A stretch of DNA of 64,000 nt, taken from positions 1-64,000 of the forward strand of contig JBFLYK010000008.1 of the NCBI GenBank assembly GCA_040756995.1, given 5' to 3'. The position numbers and the translations under genes are program-made. Numbering within the stretch: the first letter of the stretch is position 1; the number at the start of each line of letters is the position of its first letter. The stretch comes from BP-133 sp040756995 (GTDB lineage Bacteria > Actinomycetota > Acidimicrobiia > IMCC26256 > BP-133). The notes beneath the pieces were generated by a model, which was given only the letters and a program-made list of their open reading frames with translations, did no database searches and was not told where the DNA came from. Of the stretch, positions 52,968 through 62,310 are shown in pieces.

Positions 52968-53764
52968 CCGACCAGGGCCGACCGCCCCGGCTCCCACCCC
53001 TCCTCGGGGCGCTGGTGATCACCGCCGCCTTCGCCGGGCTGGCGGTGGCGCTGCTGCGGGTCGCCGACGGCCGCGACGCCGACCGGGCGGCCCAGGCCGG
53101 AGAGTCGACCACGCAGCCGAGCGCCGGGTTCGACCGCCAGCCGACGGGCGGACCGGGCGCCACAGGGTCGCCGACCACGGTGGGGTCGCCGACCACCGCC
53201 CCGGCCACCGGCCCGGATGACGAGGGCCCGGCCGTGGTCCTGAGAGGTGACGGCATTGGCGCCTTCCGCTTCGGGGCCGAACCCGATCAGGTCATCGTCG
53301 GCCTCACGCTGCGCTGGGGGCCGCCCGACATCGACTCCGGCTGGATCCCCGCCGGATCGGCGACCCATGGGACGTTCGGCTCCTGCCCGGGGACCTCGTA
53401 CCGGGAGGTGAAGTGGCGTAGCTTCGCCGTCCTGTTCTCGGACGGCGCCACGCCCTGGGGACCGGCCGGCACGCGGCACTTCTTTACCTGGCAGTACCAC
53501 GTCGACGACCTGACCCGTCCCGCGCCCGACCCGGGTGGCAACCGGCCACCACTCAAGACCGCCGAAGGTGTGTCGGTGGGAGTCACGGTCAAGAAGTTGC
53601 ACGCCGCCTACGGCGACCGCCTCGAGCTCTTCGACGAGGCGCCGGCCGGCCCGCAGTTCGGCGTGCAGACGGCGGCGGGCGGCCTCTTCGGGTCGGTGAC
53701 CAGCCTCGACCCTTCGGGGATCGTCGAGTCCATCGTCGGCGGCGGCGGCTGCGGCGGGGAATGA
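52964..53764 (+). CDS. membrane-anchored hypothetical protein
   Basis: About 266 residues if it starts at CTG 52964 (which overlaps the HAD stop as CTGA), or 249 from GTG 53015. An N-terminal membrane anchor (LLGALVITAAFAGLAVALL) precedes a long Thr/Pro/Gly-rich spacer. The compact globular part (GDGIGAFRFGAEPDQVIVGL) contains repeated FG and WG motifs and ends in a Gly/Cys-rich tail. Not recognised. Similar anchored domains with a GxGxxxFG-type opening occur in actinobacterial secreted proteins. The start is uncertain because no standard start codon lies between 52964 and 53015. Confidence 0.7.
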   Translation: MTDQGRPPRLPPLLGALVITAAFAGLAVALLRVADGRDADRAAQAGESTTQPSAGFDRQPTGGPGATGSPTTVGSPTTAPATGPDDEGPAVVLRGDGIGAFRFGAEPDQVIVGLTLRWGPPDIDSGWIPAGSATHGTFGSCPGTSYREVKWRSFAVLFSDGATPWGPAGTRHFFTWQYHVDDLTRPAPDPGGNRPPLKTAEGVSVGVTVKKLHAAYGDRLELFDEAPAGPQFGVQTAAGGLFGSVTSLDPSGIVESIVGGGGCGGE

Positions 53765-54816
53765 TGGGAGTCATGGATCCCGCCGCCGCCCTCGACCGCA
53801 TCGCCTACCTCCTGGAGAAGACCCGGCAGCCGACCTACCGGGTGCGGGCCTACCGGACCGCCGCCCGCGTGTTGCGCGACCTTCCCGAGGGCGAGGCCGA
53901 AGCCCGGGCGGCGGCCGGCACGCTGCGGGAGCTGCCGGGCATCGGGGAGAAGACCGAGAAGGTCATCGCCGAGGCCCTGGCGGGCGAGATCCCGGCCTAC
54001 CTGCGCCAGCTGGAGGAGGAGCACCAGAAGGACGTGGAGGGCGGCGACGGCCAGCCGGCCCTGTCCGGCCCGGCCGCCGAGCTGCGGGCGGCGCTCCGGG
54101 GCGACTGCCACACCCACTCCGACTGGTCGGACGGCGGCTCACCCATCGACGAGATGGCCCGGGCGGCCCGCGACCTCGGCCACGAGTACCTCGTCCTCAC
54201 CGACCACTCGGGCAGCCTCAAGGTGGCCAAGGGCCTGTCGGCCGAGCGGCTGCGGAGGCAGCTCGACGTGGTGGCCGCCCTCAACGAGGAGCTGGCGCCG
54301 TTCCGGATCCTGACCGGGATCGAGGTCGACATCCTGGAGGACGGGTCGCTCGACCAGGAGGAGGAGCTGCTGGCCCGGCTCGACGTGGTGGTGGCCAGCG
54401 TCCACTCCAAGCTGCGGATGGACCGGGAGTCGATGACCCAGCGGATGGCCGTGGCGGTCACGAACCCCCGTGTCGACGTCCTCGGCCACTGCACCGGCCG
54501 CCTGATCGTGGGCCGGGGGCGACCGGAGTCGGAGTTCGACGCCGAGCTGATCTTCAACGCCTGCCGGGAGTACGGCACGGCGGTGGAGATCAATTCCCGT
54601 CCCGAACGCCTCGACCCGCCCAAGCGTCTGCTGAGCCTGGCCGTGGAACTGGGCTGCCTGCTGTCGATCGACACCGACGCCCACGCCCCCGGTCAGCTGG
54701 AATGGCAGGTCTACGGCTGCGAGCGGGCCGCCGCCTGCGGGGTCGAGCCGGACCGCGTCGTCAACACCCGCTCCGCCGACGACCTCCTGGCCTGGACGGC
54801 GCACAAGGGGACCTGA
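53761..54816 (+). CDS. PHP-domain phosphoesterase with N-terminal helix-hairpin-helix
   Basis: 351 residues. The N-terminal ~80 residues (ALDRIAYLLEKTRQPTYRVRAYRTAARVL, with LRELPGIGEKTEKVI) resemble the HhH DNA-binding part of family X polymerases. The C-terminal PHP domain (about 110-345) carries GDCHTHSDWSDG, TDHSG, GIEVDIL, SVHSKL, HCTG and SIDTDAHA metal-binding motifs. The polymerase palm found between these parts in PolX is missing, so this is a PolX-like protein reduced to HhH plus PHP. Perhaps a DNA-end-processing phosphatase or nuclease (inference). The three candidate ATGs lie at 53761, 53764 and 53773. Confidence 0.87.
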   Translation: MMGVMDPAAALDRIAYLLEKTRQPTYRVRAYRTAARVLRDLPEGEAEARAAAGTLRELPGIGEKTEKVIAEALAGEIPAYLRQLEEEHQKDVEGGDGQPALSGPAAELRAALRGDCHTHSDWSDGGSPIDEMARAARDLGHEYLVLTDHSGSLKVAKGLSAERLRRQLDVVAALNEELAPFRILTGIEVDILEDGSLDQEEELLARLDVVVASVHSKLRMDRESMTQRMAVAVTNPRVDVLGHCTGRLIVGRGRPESEFDAELIFNACREYGTAVEINSRPERLDPPKRLLSLAVELGCLLSIDTDAHAPGQLEWQVYGCERAAACGVEPDRVVNTRSADDLLAWTAHKGT

Positions 54817-54870
54817 GAGCCGGGCGGAGCCCCGGTTCTACCAGCACATTCGCTCGTATCATGGGCCCAG

Positions 54871-56046
54871 ATGCGATCGATCGTGTTCGTCGCCGCGCTG
54901 GTGCTCACGGTGCTCGTCCCGGCCGTGGCGCTCTACCGCGTGCTGCGGGTGCGGCGGGCGTTCTCGACGGCCGCCGAACAGGCCACCTACAACGTGCTGC
55001 ACAAGGCCAACGAGGCCGCGCCGCCGTTCCGGGCCGGGCTGACCACGGCGGCGGCGGCCAAATCGATCCGCGACCTGCACCAGCTCCTCGGCTGCCCGGC
55101 GGTCGCCCTCACCAACGAGACCGAGCTCCTGGCCTGGGACGGCGTGGCCGACCACCACAGCTCCCAGGTGGCGGGCCTGGCGGCCGACGTCGTCGCCAGC
55201 GGCCGCGCCAAGGTCATCACGCCCGCCGACCTCCCCTGCCGGGACCTGTACTGCGTGATCCGCTCGGCCGTGATCGTGCCGATCGTCGTCGGCGACGACG
55301 TCGTCGGCACCCTCGCCGCCTTCGGGTCCGAGACGCGACCCGGGCTGATCCGGGCCGCCGGCGAGGTGGCCCGCTGGGTGTCGACTCAGGTGGAGCTGGC
55401 CGAGCTCGACCTGTCGCGGGCCCGGTTGGCCGAAGCGGAGGTGCGGGCGCTGCGGGCCCAGATCTCGCCCCACTTCATCTTCAACGCCATGACCGCCATC
55501 GCCAGCTTCGTGCGCTCCGACCCTGAGCGGGCCCGGGACCTCCTCCTGGAGTTCGCGGACTTCACCCGGTACAGCTTCCGCCGCCATGGCCAGTTCACGA
55601 CGCTGGCCGAGGAACTGCGATCGATCGACAAGTACCTGGTGTTGGAACGGGCCCGGTTCGGGGACCGGCTCCAGGTCACGCTTCAGGTCGCTCCCGAGGT
55701 ACTTCCGGTGGCGGTGCCGGTGTTCGTCCTTCAACCGCTGGTCGAGAACGCCGTCCGCCACGGTCTGGAGAAGAAGCCCGGCCAGGGACACATCACGATC
55801 GTGGCCGCCGATGCCGGCCCCGAAGCCCGGATCACTGTGGAGGACGACGGCGTGGGGATGGATCCGCAGCTCGTCCGGTCCAGTCTCGCCGGCCGCGACG
55901 GCGGCGTCGGAATGGCCAACGTCGACGAGCGGCTCCGCACGGTCTTCGGAGCAGACTTCGGCCTCGTCGTGGAGACGGCCCCCGGCGCCGGCACCAAGGT
56001 CAGCCTGCGGATTCCGAAGTACCGCAGCGGGGTGAGGGCCTCGTGA
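54871..56046 (+). CDS. LytS-family sensor histidine kinase
   Basis: 391 residues. One N-terminal membrane segment (IVFVAALVLTVLVPAVALY) precedes a GAF-like sensory domain (about 45-170). The His_kinase domain follows, with phosphoacceptor His201 in QISPHFIFNAMTAIASFV. The ATPase part has LVENAVRHGLEKK, DDGVGMD and GVGMANVDERL. Its stop overlaps the GTG of the response regulator. Kinases of this family often sense carboxylates and control their uptake; the downstream symporter fits that. Confidence 0.92.
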   Translation: MRSIVFVAALVLTVLVPAVALYRVLRVRRAFSTAAEQATYNVLHKANEAAPPFRAGLTTAAAAKSIRDLHQLLGCPAVALTNETELLAWDGVADHHSSQVAGLAADVVASGRAKVITPADLPCRDLYCVIRSAVIVPIVVGDDVVGTLAAFGSETRPGLIRAAGEVARWVSTQVELAELDLSRARLAEAEVRALRAQISPHFIFNAMTAIASFVRSDPERARDLLLEFADFTRYSFRRHGQFTTLAEELRSIDKYLVLERARFGDRLQVTLQVAPEVLPVAVPVFVLQPLVENAVRHGLEKKPGQGHITIVAADAGPEARITVEDDGVGMDPQLVRSSLAGRDGGVGMANVDERLRTVFGADFGLVVETAPGAGTKVSLRIPKYRSGVRAS

Positions 56047-56816
56047 CAACGACGGAAACCCCGCTCGAAGTGCTGGTCGTCGACGACGAGGAACCAGCGC
56101 TGGAGGACCTCGCCTATCTCCTGCGCCAGCATCCCCGCATCGGCTCGGTCGTCACCGCCTCCGACGCCACCGAGGCGCTGCGGCATCTCCGGGACGGCAG
56201 CTTCGCGGCGGTGTTCCTCGACATCCGGATGCCGGGCCTCGACGGGCTGGAACTGGCCCGGGTTCTTTCCCGTTTCGCCCACCCGCCCGAGATCATCTTC
56301 GTGACGGCCTTCGAGCAGCACGCCGTCGAGGCGTTCGAGCTGCAGGCCGTCGACTACCTCCTCAAGCCGGTGCGGCCCGAGCGCCTCTCCGACGCCATCC
56401 GGCGCCTCGGCGCGCCGGCCCGGGCGCCCGGCGGAAGCGACGGCGACGAGCCGGAGAGCGACCTCGACCGCATCGCCGTCGAGACCGGCGGCCGCACCCG
56501 GCTGATCGAGCGCGATTCGATCCGGTTCGTGGAAGCCAGCGGCGACTACGTCCGGCTCCACACCGCCGACGGCGCCTTCCTCGTCCGCATGCCGATCTCG
56601 GCGCTGGAGGAGGCCTGGCGCGACGCCGGCTTCGTACGGGCCCACCGCCGCTACCTCATCGCTCTCCGCCACGTGAGTGAACTGCGGTCCCGGCCCGGCG
56701 GCGGGTACGACCTCGTCGTGGGCGGTCAGGAGCTGCCGGTCAGCCGGCGCCACGCCCGGGAACTGCGGGACCGCCTGTCACGCAGCCCCGGCCGACCCCG
56801 GAGGCCCGGAACATGA
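56043..56816 (+). CDS. LytTR-family response regulator
   Basis: 257 residues, GTG start. The receiver domain has VVDDEEPALEDL, phosphoacceptor Asp60 in FLDIRMPG, and Lys in DYLLKPV. After an acidic linker the LytTR DNA-binding domain (about 155-245) shows VEASGDYVRLHT and HRRYLIALRHV. Probably activates the symporter genes that follow, as LytTR regulators do for pyruvate or acetate carriers elsewhere. Confidence 0.93.
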   Translation: MTTTETPLEVLVVDDEEPALEDLAYLLRQHPRIGSVVTASDATEALRHLRDGSFAAVFLDIRMPGLDGLELARVLSRFAHPPEIIFVTAFEQHAVEAFELQAVDYLLKPVRPERLSDAIRRLGAPARAPGGSDGDEPESDLDRIAVETGGRTRLIERDSIRFVEASGDYVRLHTADGAFLVRMPISALEEAWRDAGFVRAHRRYLIALRHVSELRSRPGGGYDLVVGGQELPVSRRHARELRDRLSRSPGRPRRPGT

Positions 56817-57202
56817 GTGAAATCGACCCGTCCCTGGCCGCCCGGCGCGTCGCCGTCCGCAACCCGCGGGGCCGGGCCAGGCGGCCGGCGCCGGGTGAAC
56901 GGGCACTGACGGAGCTGGCCGAGCAGACCGAGGTCGGCGAGGTGCTGCTCCGCTCCCTCACCCGGGCGCAGCTCATGCTGGCGGTACGGATCTTCGCCGT
57001 GTTCGGTTTCTTCCTCCTCGGCCTGCCGGCGTTGTTCGCCACCCATCCCGGCTTGGCCGACTTCCGCATCCTCGGCCTGCCGCTGCCGTGGCTGGTCCTG
57101 GGCGGGGCGGTGTACCCGCTGCTGGTGCTCCTCGGCTGGCTCTACGTGCGCCAGGCGGAGCACAACGAACGCGACTTCGTCGAGTTCATCGAGCGGTCAT
57201 AG
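56813..57202 (+). CDS. small two-TM protein preceding a solute symporter (DUF485-like)
   Basis: 129 residues: a basic N-terminal region, then two membrane segments (about 58-80 and 90-112) and a charged end QAEHNERDFVEFIERS. Small DUF485-type proteins typically precede sodium:solute symporters and act as accessory subunits or stabilisers. It overlaps the response-regulator stop (ATGA). Confidence 0.75.
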   Translation: MSEIDPSLAARRVAVRNPRGRARRPAPGERALTELAEQTEVGEVLLRSLTRAQLMLAVRIFAVFGFFLLGLPALFATHPGLADFRILGLPLPWLVLGGAVYPLLVLLGWLYVRQAEHNERDFVEFIERS

Positions 57203-57215
57203 TGTCGAGGCACTG

Positions 57216-58955
57216 ATGGAGTCCCCGGTCGTACTGGCCGCGGTGGTGGCTTCGACCATCGCCACGATCCTCATCGGGGTCTACGGGATGCGGGTGGCCC
57301 GGACGACCTCCGATTTCTTCGTCGCCTCCCGCACGGTGCGGCCGATGTGGAACGCCTCGGCGATCTCCGGCGAGTACCTGTCGGCGGCGTCGTTCCTCGG
57401 TGTGGCCGGGCTCGTGATGAAGTACGGCGTCGACATGCTGTGGTATCCGGTGGGCTTCGCCGCCGGTTACCTCATCCTCCTGCTCCTGGTGGCCGCCCCC
57501 CTGCGCCGCTTCGGCGCCTACACCATTCCCGACTTCGCCGAAGGCCGCCTCGATTCGCTGGTGGTGCGGCGGCTGGCCACCGCCTTCGTGCTGCTCATCG
57601 GCTGGTTCTACCTCCTCCCGCAGCTCAAGGGGGCGGGCGTGACCCTCCGGGCGATCCTCGGCACCCCGTACTGGGTGGGCGTGATCGGCGTCGGCGCGCT
57701 GATCACCGCCAACGTGTTCTTCGGCGGGATGAAGGGCATCACGTTCGTGCAGGCCTTCCAGTACTGGCTGAAGGTCACCGCCATCTCGCTGCCGGCCATC
57801 GTCCTCCTGCTGCACTACCAGGCTGAAGACCCTCCCCGCCTCACCGGGCCCGCCCCGCCGCGGTTCCAGACCGAGACCGTTGTCGACGTGCGCGTCGACG
57901 CCCGGTTCGAGGTCGAGCAGGAGACGCCCGTCCGACTGCGGGGTGAGCTGGACGGCGCCCGCTACGGCCCCGACGAGCCGGTTCCGCTGACCCTGTCGGT
58001 CGGCCGGCACTCCGTTCGCGCCGGGACGGAGATCACATTCCCGGCGGGCGCGGCCGCCCCCCACGCCCTCGGCCAGCCCCACGGCGACGGCCGCACCTGG
58101 AGCCGCCCGTTCGGCCCGGTCAGCAACGAGCGGAGCCATCCCCTGTTCCACACGTATTCGCTGATGCTGGCCACGTTTCTCGGGACGATGGGGCTACCCC
58201 ACATTCTCGTCCGCTTCTACACGAACCCCGACGGGCGGGCCGCCCGCCAGACAACGCTGATCGTCCTCGTACTCCTCGGCGCCTTCTACGTCTTCCCCGC
58301 CATCTATGGCGCCCTGGGCCGCCTCTACGCTCCTGACCTCTACCTCACCAAGGGGACGGACACCGTGGTGCTCGCCCTCCCCGGCCGGGTCTTTCCTGGG
58401 CTCGGGGGGGAGTTGCTGTCGGGGCTGGTGGCCGCCGGCGCCTTCGCCGCCTTCCTCTCGACGGCGTCGGGGTTGCTGATCTCGGTGGCCGGCGCCCTCG
58501 CCCAGGACGTGTTCAAAGGCCAGGTGACAGACTTCCGCCGAGGGGCGGCGGTGGCCGGCACCGTGGCGATCGCCTTCGGCCTACTGGTGGAGCGCTTCGA
58601 CATCAACCTGCTCGTCGGCTGGGCCTTCGCCATCGCCGCCTCGACGTTCTGCCCGCTCCTGGTGCTCGGCATCTGGTGGCGAGGCCTCACCGCCGCCGGC
58701 GCGGGCGCCGGAATCGCGGTGGGGGGCGGCCTGGCCTCAACCGCCATCCTGATCACGATGCTGGTCCGCCCCGGGCCGGGCTGGACCGAGGCGCTGCTCG
58801 GCCAGCCCGCTGCATGGTCGGTACCGGCCGCCTTCCTCACCATGGTGGTCGTCTCCCACCTCACCGCCCGGCGGCTCCCGGCCGAGGTGGTGGCCAAGAT
58901 GGTCACCATGCACACACCCGAGGCGCTAGGGCTCGGCCGGAACTATCGCGACTAG
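57216..58955 (+). CDS. sodium:solute symporter (ActP-like, probably acetate or related acid)
   Basis: 579 residues with about 13 membrane segments. DFFVASRTVRPMWNASAISGEYLSAASF, FFGGMKGITFVQAFQYW and the Na+-site segment AGAFAAFLSTASGLLISVAGAL are SSS-family hallmarks and resemble the cation/acetate symporter branch. Residues ~205-310 form an unusual soluble insertion, rich in beta-type sequence (VDVRVDARFEVEQETPVRL), between membrane helices. The gene follows the DUF485-like protein by 13 nt. Nearby acsA supports a short-chain-acid substrate; the exact acid is inferred. Confidence 0.88.
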   Translation: MESPVVLAAVVASTIATILIGVYGMRVARTTSDFFVASRTVRPMWNASAISGEYLSAASFLGVAGLVMKYGVDMLWYPVGFAAGYLILLLLVAAPLRRFGAYTIPDFAEGRLDSLVVRRLATAFVLLIGWFYLLPQLKGAGVTLRAILGTPYWVGVIGVGALITANVFFGGMKGITFVQAFQYWLKVTAISLPAIVLLLHYQAEDPPRLTGPAPPRFQTETVVDVRVDARFEVEQETPVRLRGELDGARYGPDEPVPLTLSVGRHSVRAGTEITFPAGAAAPHALGQPHGDGRTWSRPFGPVSNERSHPLFHTYSLMLATFLGTMGLPHILVRFYTNPDGRAARQTTLIVLVLLGAFYVFPAIYGALGRLYAPDLYLTKGTDTVVLALPGRVFPGLGGELLSGLVAAGAFAAFLSTASGLLISVAGALAQDVFKGQVTDFRRGAAVAGTVAIAFGLLVERFDINLLVGWAFAIAASTFCPLLVLGIWWRGLTAAGAGAGIAVGGGLASTAILITMLVRPGPGWTEALLGQPAAWSVPAAFLTMVVVSHLTARRLPAEVVAKMVTMHTPEALGLGRNYRD

Positions 58956-58966
58956 CGTTTCCTGCC

Positions 58967-59722
58967 ATGGGTCTGTGGCAGCGATTCTCCGCACTCGTCA
59001 AGGCCAAGGCCAACAAGGCCCTCGACAACATCGAGGATCCCCGGGAGACGCTGGACTACTCGTACCAGCGCCAGACGGAGCTGCTCCAGAAGGTCAAGCG
59101 CGGCCTGCTCGACGTCGCAACCTCCCGCAAGCGCCTGGAGATGCAGGGCGAGCAGCTGCAGGCCAAAGCGGCCAAACTCCACCAGCAGGCCAAGCGGGCC
59201 ATGGAGCTCGGCCAGGAGGATCTCGCCCGGGAAGCCCTCACCCGCCGGGCGGCGATCGAGCCGGAGCTGGAGGCCTTGAAGGCCCAGCACGCCAGCCTGT
59301 CGAGGGAGGAGGTGAAGCTGACCGAGGCGTCCAAGCGGCTCTCGGCCCAGCTCGACGCCCTCCGCACCCGCAAGGAGACCATCAAGGCCCAGTACACCGC
59401 GGCCGAAGCGCAGACGAAGATCGGCGAAGCGCTCTCGGGCCTGTCGGAGGACCTGGGCGACATCGGCCTGACCGTGCAGCGGGCGGAGGACAAGACGATG
59501 GCCATGCAGTCCCGGGCCGGGGCCATCGACGAACTGCTGGCGTCGGGAGCCCTCGACGACGCGTCGACACCCGGCGACCGGATCGAAGCGGAGCTGGGCC
59601 GGGCGGTGGCCGAGTCGCAGGTCGACGCCGAACTGGCCCGCCTCAAGGCCGAGCTGCCGTCCGCCCAGCCCGAGGCTCCCGCCGTCGGGCGCAGCGAGGA
59701 GCCGCCGAGCCGGTCCTCCTGA
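58967..59722 (+). CDS. pspA: phage-shock protein A / IM30 family
   Basis: 251 residues, nearly all coiled-coil helix. The opening GLWQRFSALVKAKANKALDN followed by IEDPRETLDYSYQRQTELLQ is the PspA amphipathic helix and first coil. The protein binds stressed membrane as an ESCRT-III-like oligomer. ATG 58967 lies 11 nt after the symporter stop, so co-transcription is likely. An acidic, Pro-rich tail follows the usual domain. Confidence 0.93.
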   Translation: MGLWQRFSALVKAKANKALDNIEDPRETLDYSYQRQTELLQKVKRGLLDVATSRKRLEMQGEQLQAKAAKLHQQAKRAMELGQEDLAREALTRRAAIEPELEALKAQHASLSREEVKLTEASKRLSAQLDALRTRKETIKAQYTAAEAQTKIGEALSGLSEDLGDIGLTVQRAEDKTMAMQSRAGAIDELLASGALDDASTPGDRIEAELGRAVAESQVDAELARLKAELPSAQPEAPAVGRSEEPPSRSS

Positions 59723-59741
59723 CCGTTCATCGCATCGTCGG

Positions 59742-59763
59742 GGGCCCCGTGTGATCGGGGCCC
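59742..59763 (+). terminator. hairpin between pspA and acsA
   Basis: Arms GGGCCCCG (59742-59749) and CGGGGCCC (59756-59763) with a 6-nt loop and no U-tract. A terminator or attenuator ahead of acsA. Confidence 0.6.
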
Positions 59764-59824
59764 TGGACAGGGAATAGCCTCCTGGTCAGGAGTTCTTGCC
59801 GCGTCCGAGGCCAAGGGGGAGCAC

Positions 59825-61798
59825 GTGACCGACAACCCGACCATCGATGCGCTGTTCAGCGAGGACCGCAGTTTCCCGCCCCCGCCGGAGTTCGCAGCCC
59901 AGGCCAACTGTGATGCGTCGATCTACGAGGCGGCGGAGGACACCGACGCCTTCTGGTCGAAACAGGCCGAGCGGGTCCACTGGCGCAAGAAGTGGAATCA
60001 GGTCCTCGACTGGTCGGAGGCGCCGTTCGCCAAGTGGTTCGTGGGCGGCACGCTCAACATCACCGAGAGCTGCCTCGACCAGCACCTGGCCGAGCGGGGC
60101 GACAAGGTCGCCTACCACTGGGAAGGCGACGGCGGCGAGACCCGCACCCTGACCTACGCCGACCTGCACCAGGAGGTGTGCCGGGCGGCCAACGCCCTGG
60201 CCGCCCTCGGCGTCAAGAAGGGCGACCGGGTGGCCATCTACATGGGCATGGTGCCGGAGCTGCCGGTGGCCATGCTGGCCTGCGCCCGGCTCGGCGCCGC
60301 CCACTCCGTGGTGTTCGGCGGCTTCTCGTCCGACTCGCTGCGGGACCGCATCAACGACGCCGAGGCCAAGCTCCTGATCACCTGCGACGGGTCGTACCGG
60401 GCCGGCAGCGTGGTGCCCCTCAAGGAGATGGCCGACGTCTCGCTGGCCGAGACGCCCTCGATCGAGAAGGTCCTCGTCGTCCGGCGGACGGGTTCCGACG
60501 TGCCGTGGACCGAGGGCCGCGACATCTGGTGGCACGACATCGTCCCGGGCCAGTCCTCGCAGCACGAGGCCGTCGAGGTCGACGCCGAGCACATGCTTTA
60601 CATCCTCTACACGTCGGGGACGACGGCGAAGCCCAAGGGCATCGTGCACACCACCGGCGGCTACGCCGTCGGCACGGCCTTCACCCACTACTACGTGTTC
60701 GACATCAAGCCCGACGACGTCTACTGGTGCACGGCCGACATCGGCTGGGTCACCGGGCACAGCTACATCGTCTACGGCCCGCTGATCAACGGGACCACGT
60801 CGGTGATGTTCGAGGGCGTCCCCCAGTACCCCGACAAGGACCGGTTCTGGGACATCGTCGAGAAGTACAAGGTCACGATCCTCTACACCGCCCCCACCGC
60901 CATCCGGACGTTCGTGAAGTGGGGCGAGGAGTACCCGGGCAAGCACGACCTGTCCAGCCTCCGGCTGCTGGGCACGGTGGGTGAGCCGATCAACCCCGAA
61001 GCCTGGATGTGGTACCACCGGGTGATCGGCGGCGAGCGCTGCCCGATCGTGGACACCTGGTGGCAGACGGAGACCGGCATGATCCTCATCTCGCCGCTGC
61101 CGGGCATTACGGCCACCAAGCCCAGCTCCGCCACCCTTCCGCTGCCCGGCATCGGCGTCGACATCTTCGACGACGCCGGCAACAGCGTGCCGTTCGGCGG
61201 GGGCGGCTACCTCACGCTGACCAAGCCCTGGCCGGCGATGCTCCGCACGCTCTACAAAGACCCCGAACGCTTCAAGGATGTCTACTGGAGCCGGTTCTCC
61301 AAGCCGGAGGAGAACAAGTGGGTGTACTTCGCCGGTGACGGCGCCAAGCGCGACGAGGAGGGCTACCTCTGGCTCCTCGGCCGGGTCGACGACGTCATGA
61401 ACGTGTCAGGCCACCGGATCTCGACGCTCGAGGTGGAATCGGCCCTGGTGGACCACCCGGCGGTGGCCGAAGCGGCGGTCGTCGGCCGGGCCGACGAGCG
61501 CACCGGCCAGGCCATCGCCGCCTTCATCACCTTGAAGGGCACGGCCGTCGGTGACGAGAACCTGATCAAGGAGATCCGCGACCATGTCGCCAACAAGATC
61601 GGGAAGATCGCCCGGCCGGCGTCGATCGTGTTCACGCCGGAGCTGCCGAAGACCCGGTCGGGCAAGATCATGCGCCGCCTGCTGCGCGACATCTCCGAGA
61701 AGCGCCAGCTGGGCGACGTGACGACGCTGGCCAATGAAGGCGTGGTCAGCGAGCTCGCCGGACTGGCGGCCGAGGCCAAGGCCGCCGAGGACGACTGA
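59825..61798 (+). CDS. acsA: acetyl-CoA synthetase
   Basis: Converts acetate, ATP and CoA to acetyl-CoA via acetyl-AMP. 657 residues from GTG, preceded by GGGGGA. Motifs: YTSGTTAKPKG, TVGEPINPEAW, DTWWQTETG, GRVDDVMNVSGHRIST and PKTRSGKIMRR with the catalytic, acetylation-prone lysine near the C-terminus. The N-terminal WSKQAERVHWRKKWNQVLDW is typical of true Acs. Its neighbours are carboxylate symporters, so the block looks built for acetate scavenging. Confidence 0.96.
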   Translation: MTDNPTIDALFSEDRSFPPPPEFAAQANCDASIYEAAEDTDAFWSKQAERVHWRKKWNQVLDWSEAPFAKWFVGGTLNITESCLDQHLAERGDKVAYHWEGDGGETRTLTYADLHQEVCRAANALAALGVKKGDRVAIYMGMVPELPVAMLACARLGAAHSVVFGGFSSDSLRDRINDAEAKLLITCDGSYRAGSVVPLKEMADVSLAETPSIEKVLVVRRTGSDVPWTEGRDIWWHDIVPGQSSQHEAVEVDAEHMLYILYTSGTTAKPKGIVHTTGGYAVGTAFTHYYVFDIKPDDVYWCTADIGWVTGHSYIVYGPLINGTTSVMFEGVPQYPDKDRFWDIVEKYKVTILYTAPTAIRTFVKWGEEYPGKHDLSSLRLLGTVGEPINPEAWMWYHRVIGGERCPIVDTWWQTETGMILISPLPGITATKPSSATLPLPGIGVDIFDDAGNSVPFGGGGYLTLTKPWPAMLRTLYKDPERFKDVYWSRFSKPEENKWVYFAGDGAKRDEEGYLWLLGRVDDVMNVSGHRISTLEVESALVDHPAVAEAAVVGRADERTGQAIAAFITLKGTAVGDENLIKEIRDHVANKIGKIARPASIVFTPELPKTRSGKIMRRLLRDISEKRQLGDVTTLANEGVVSELAGLAAEAKAAEDD

Positions 61799-61816
61799 CC
61801 GCTCGCCGGATGCCAT

Positions 61817-61852
61817 GGGCGACGAACGGTCGGTCATGACCGTTCGTCGCCC
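61817..61852 (+). terminator. strong intrinsic-type hairpin after acsA
   Basis: A perfect 15-bp stem: GGGCGACGAACGGTC (61817-61831) and GACCGTTCGTCGCCC (61838-61852), with loop GGTCAT. No U-tract, as is common in high-GC actinobacteria. Confidence 0.85.
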
Positions 61853-61959
61853 GTTGATCGCATCTGGGCCGCGGCCCGTCGCTTGGGGATTGCCCGCTCG
61901 GTCGGGCGCTCCTTACGGTTTTTCTCACGCTGCTTCACAGGGCGGAAAAGGGGGAATGC

Positions 61960-62310
61960 ATGGCGCAGTCGGTCGAGAACCAGGAATGGGGCGCCGACAG
62001 ATCCAAGGCTTACTGGAAACGGAGCGTTCGGCTCCAGATCGTGCTGCTGGCGATCTGGTTCGTCGTCCCGTACGTGTTCGGCATCCTGCTGGCTGAGCCG
62101 CTCCACGACGTGAACTTCTTCAGCTTTCCGCTGAGCTTCTGGATCGCCCAGAACGGCGCGATCTTCCTCTTCGTGGCGCTGATCTTCATCTACGCCAACC
62201 GGATGGACCACCTCGACCACGAGTACGACGTCCACGAGGAAGACCTCAGCGCCGCAGTGCGGGACCGCCTGGCCAAGAAGGCCGCCAAGAGGACCGGAGG
62301 TGCACAGTGA
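61960..62310 (+). CDS. DUF4212 small subunit of a sodium:substrate symporter
   Basis: 116 residues. YWKRSVRLQIVLLAIWFVVP, FGILLAEPL and FPLSFWIAQNGAIFLFVALI give two membrane helices and the DUF4212 signature; the tail is charged. DUF4212 proteins precede and partner large SSS transporters, commonly next to acetyl-CoA synthetase genes. The stop overlaps the next start (TGATG). Confidence 0.9.
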   Translation: MAQSVENQEWGADRSKAYWKRSVRLQIVLLAIWFVVPYVFGILLAEPLHDVNFFSFPLSFWIAQNGAIFLFVALIFIYANRMDHLDHEYDVHEEDLSAAVRDRLAKKAAKRTGGAQ

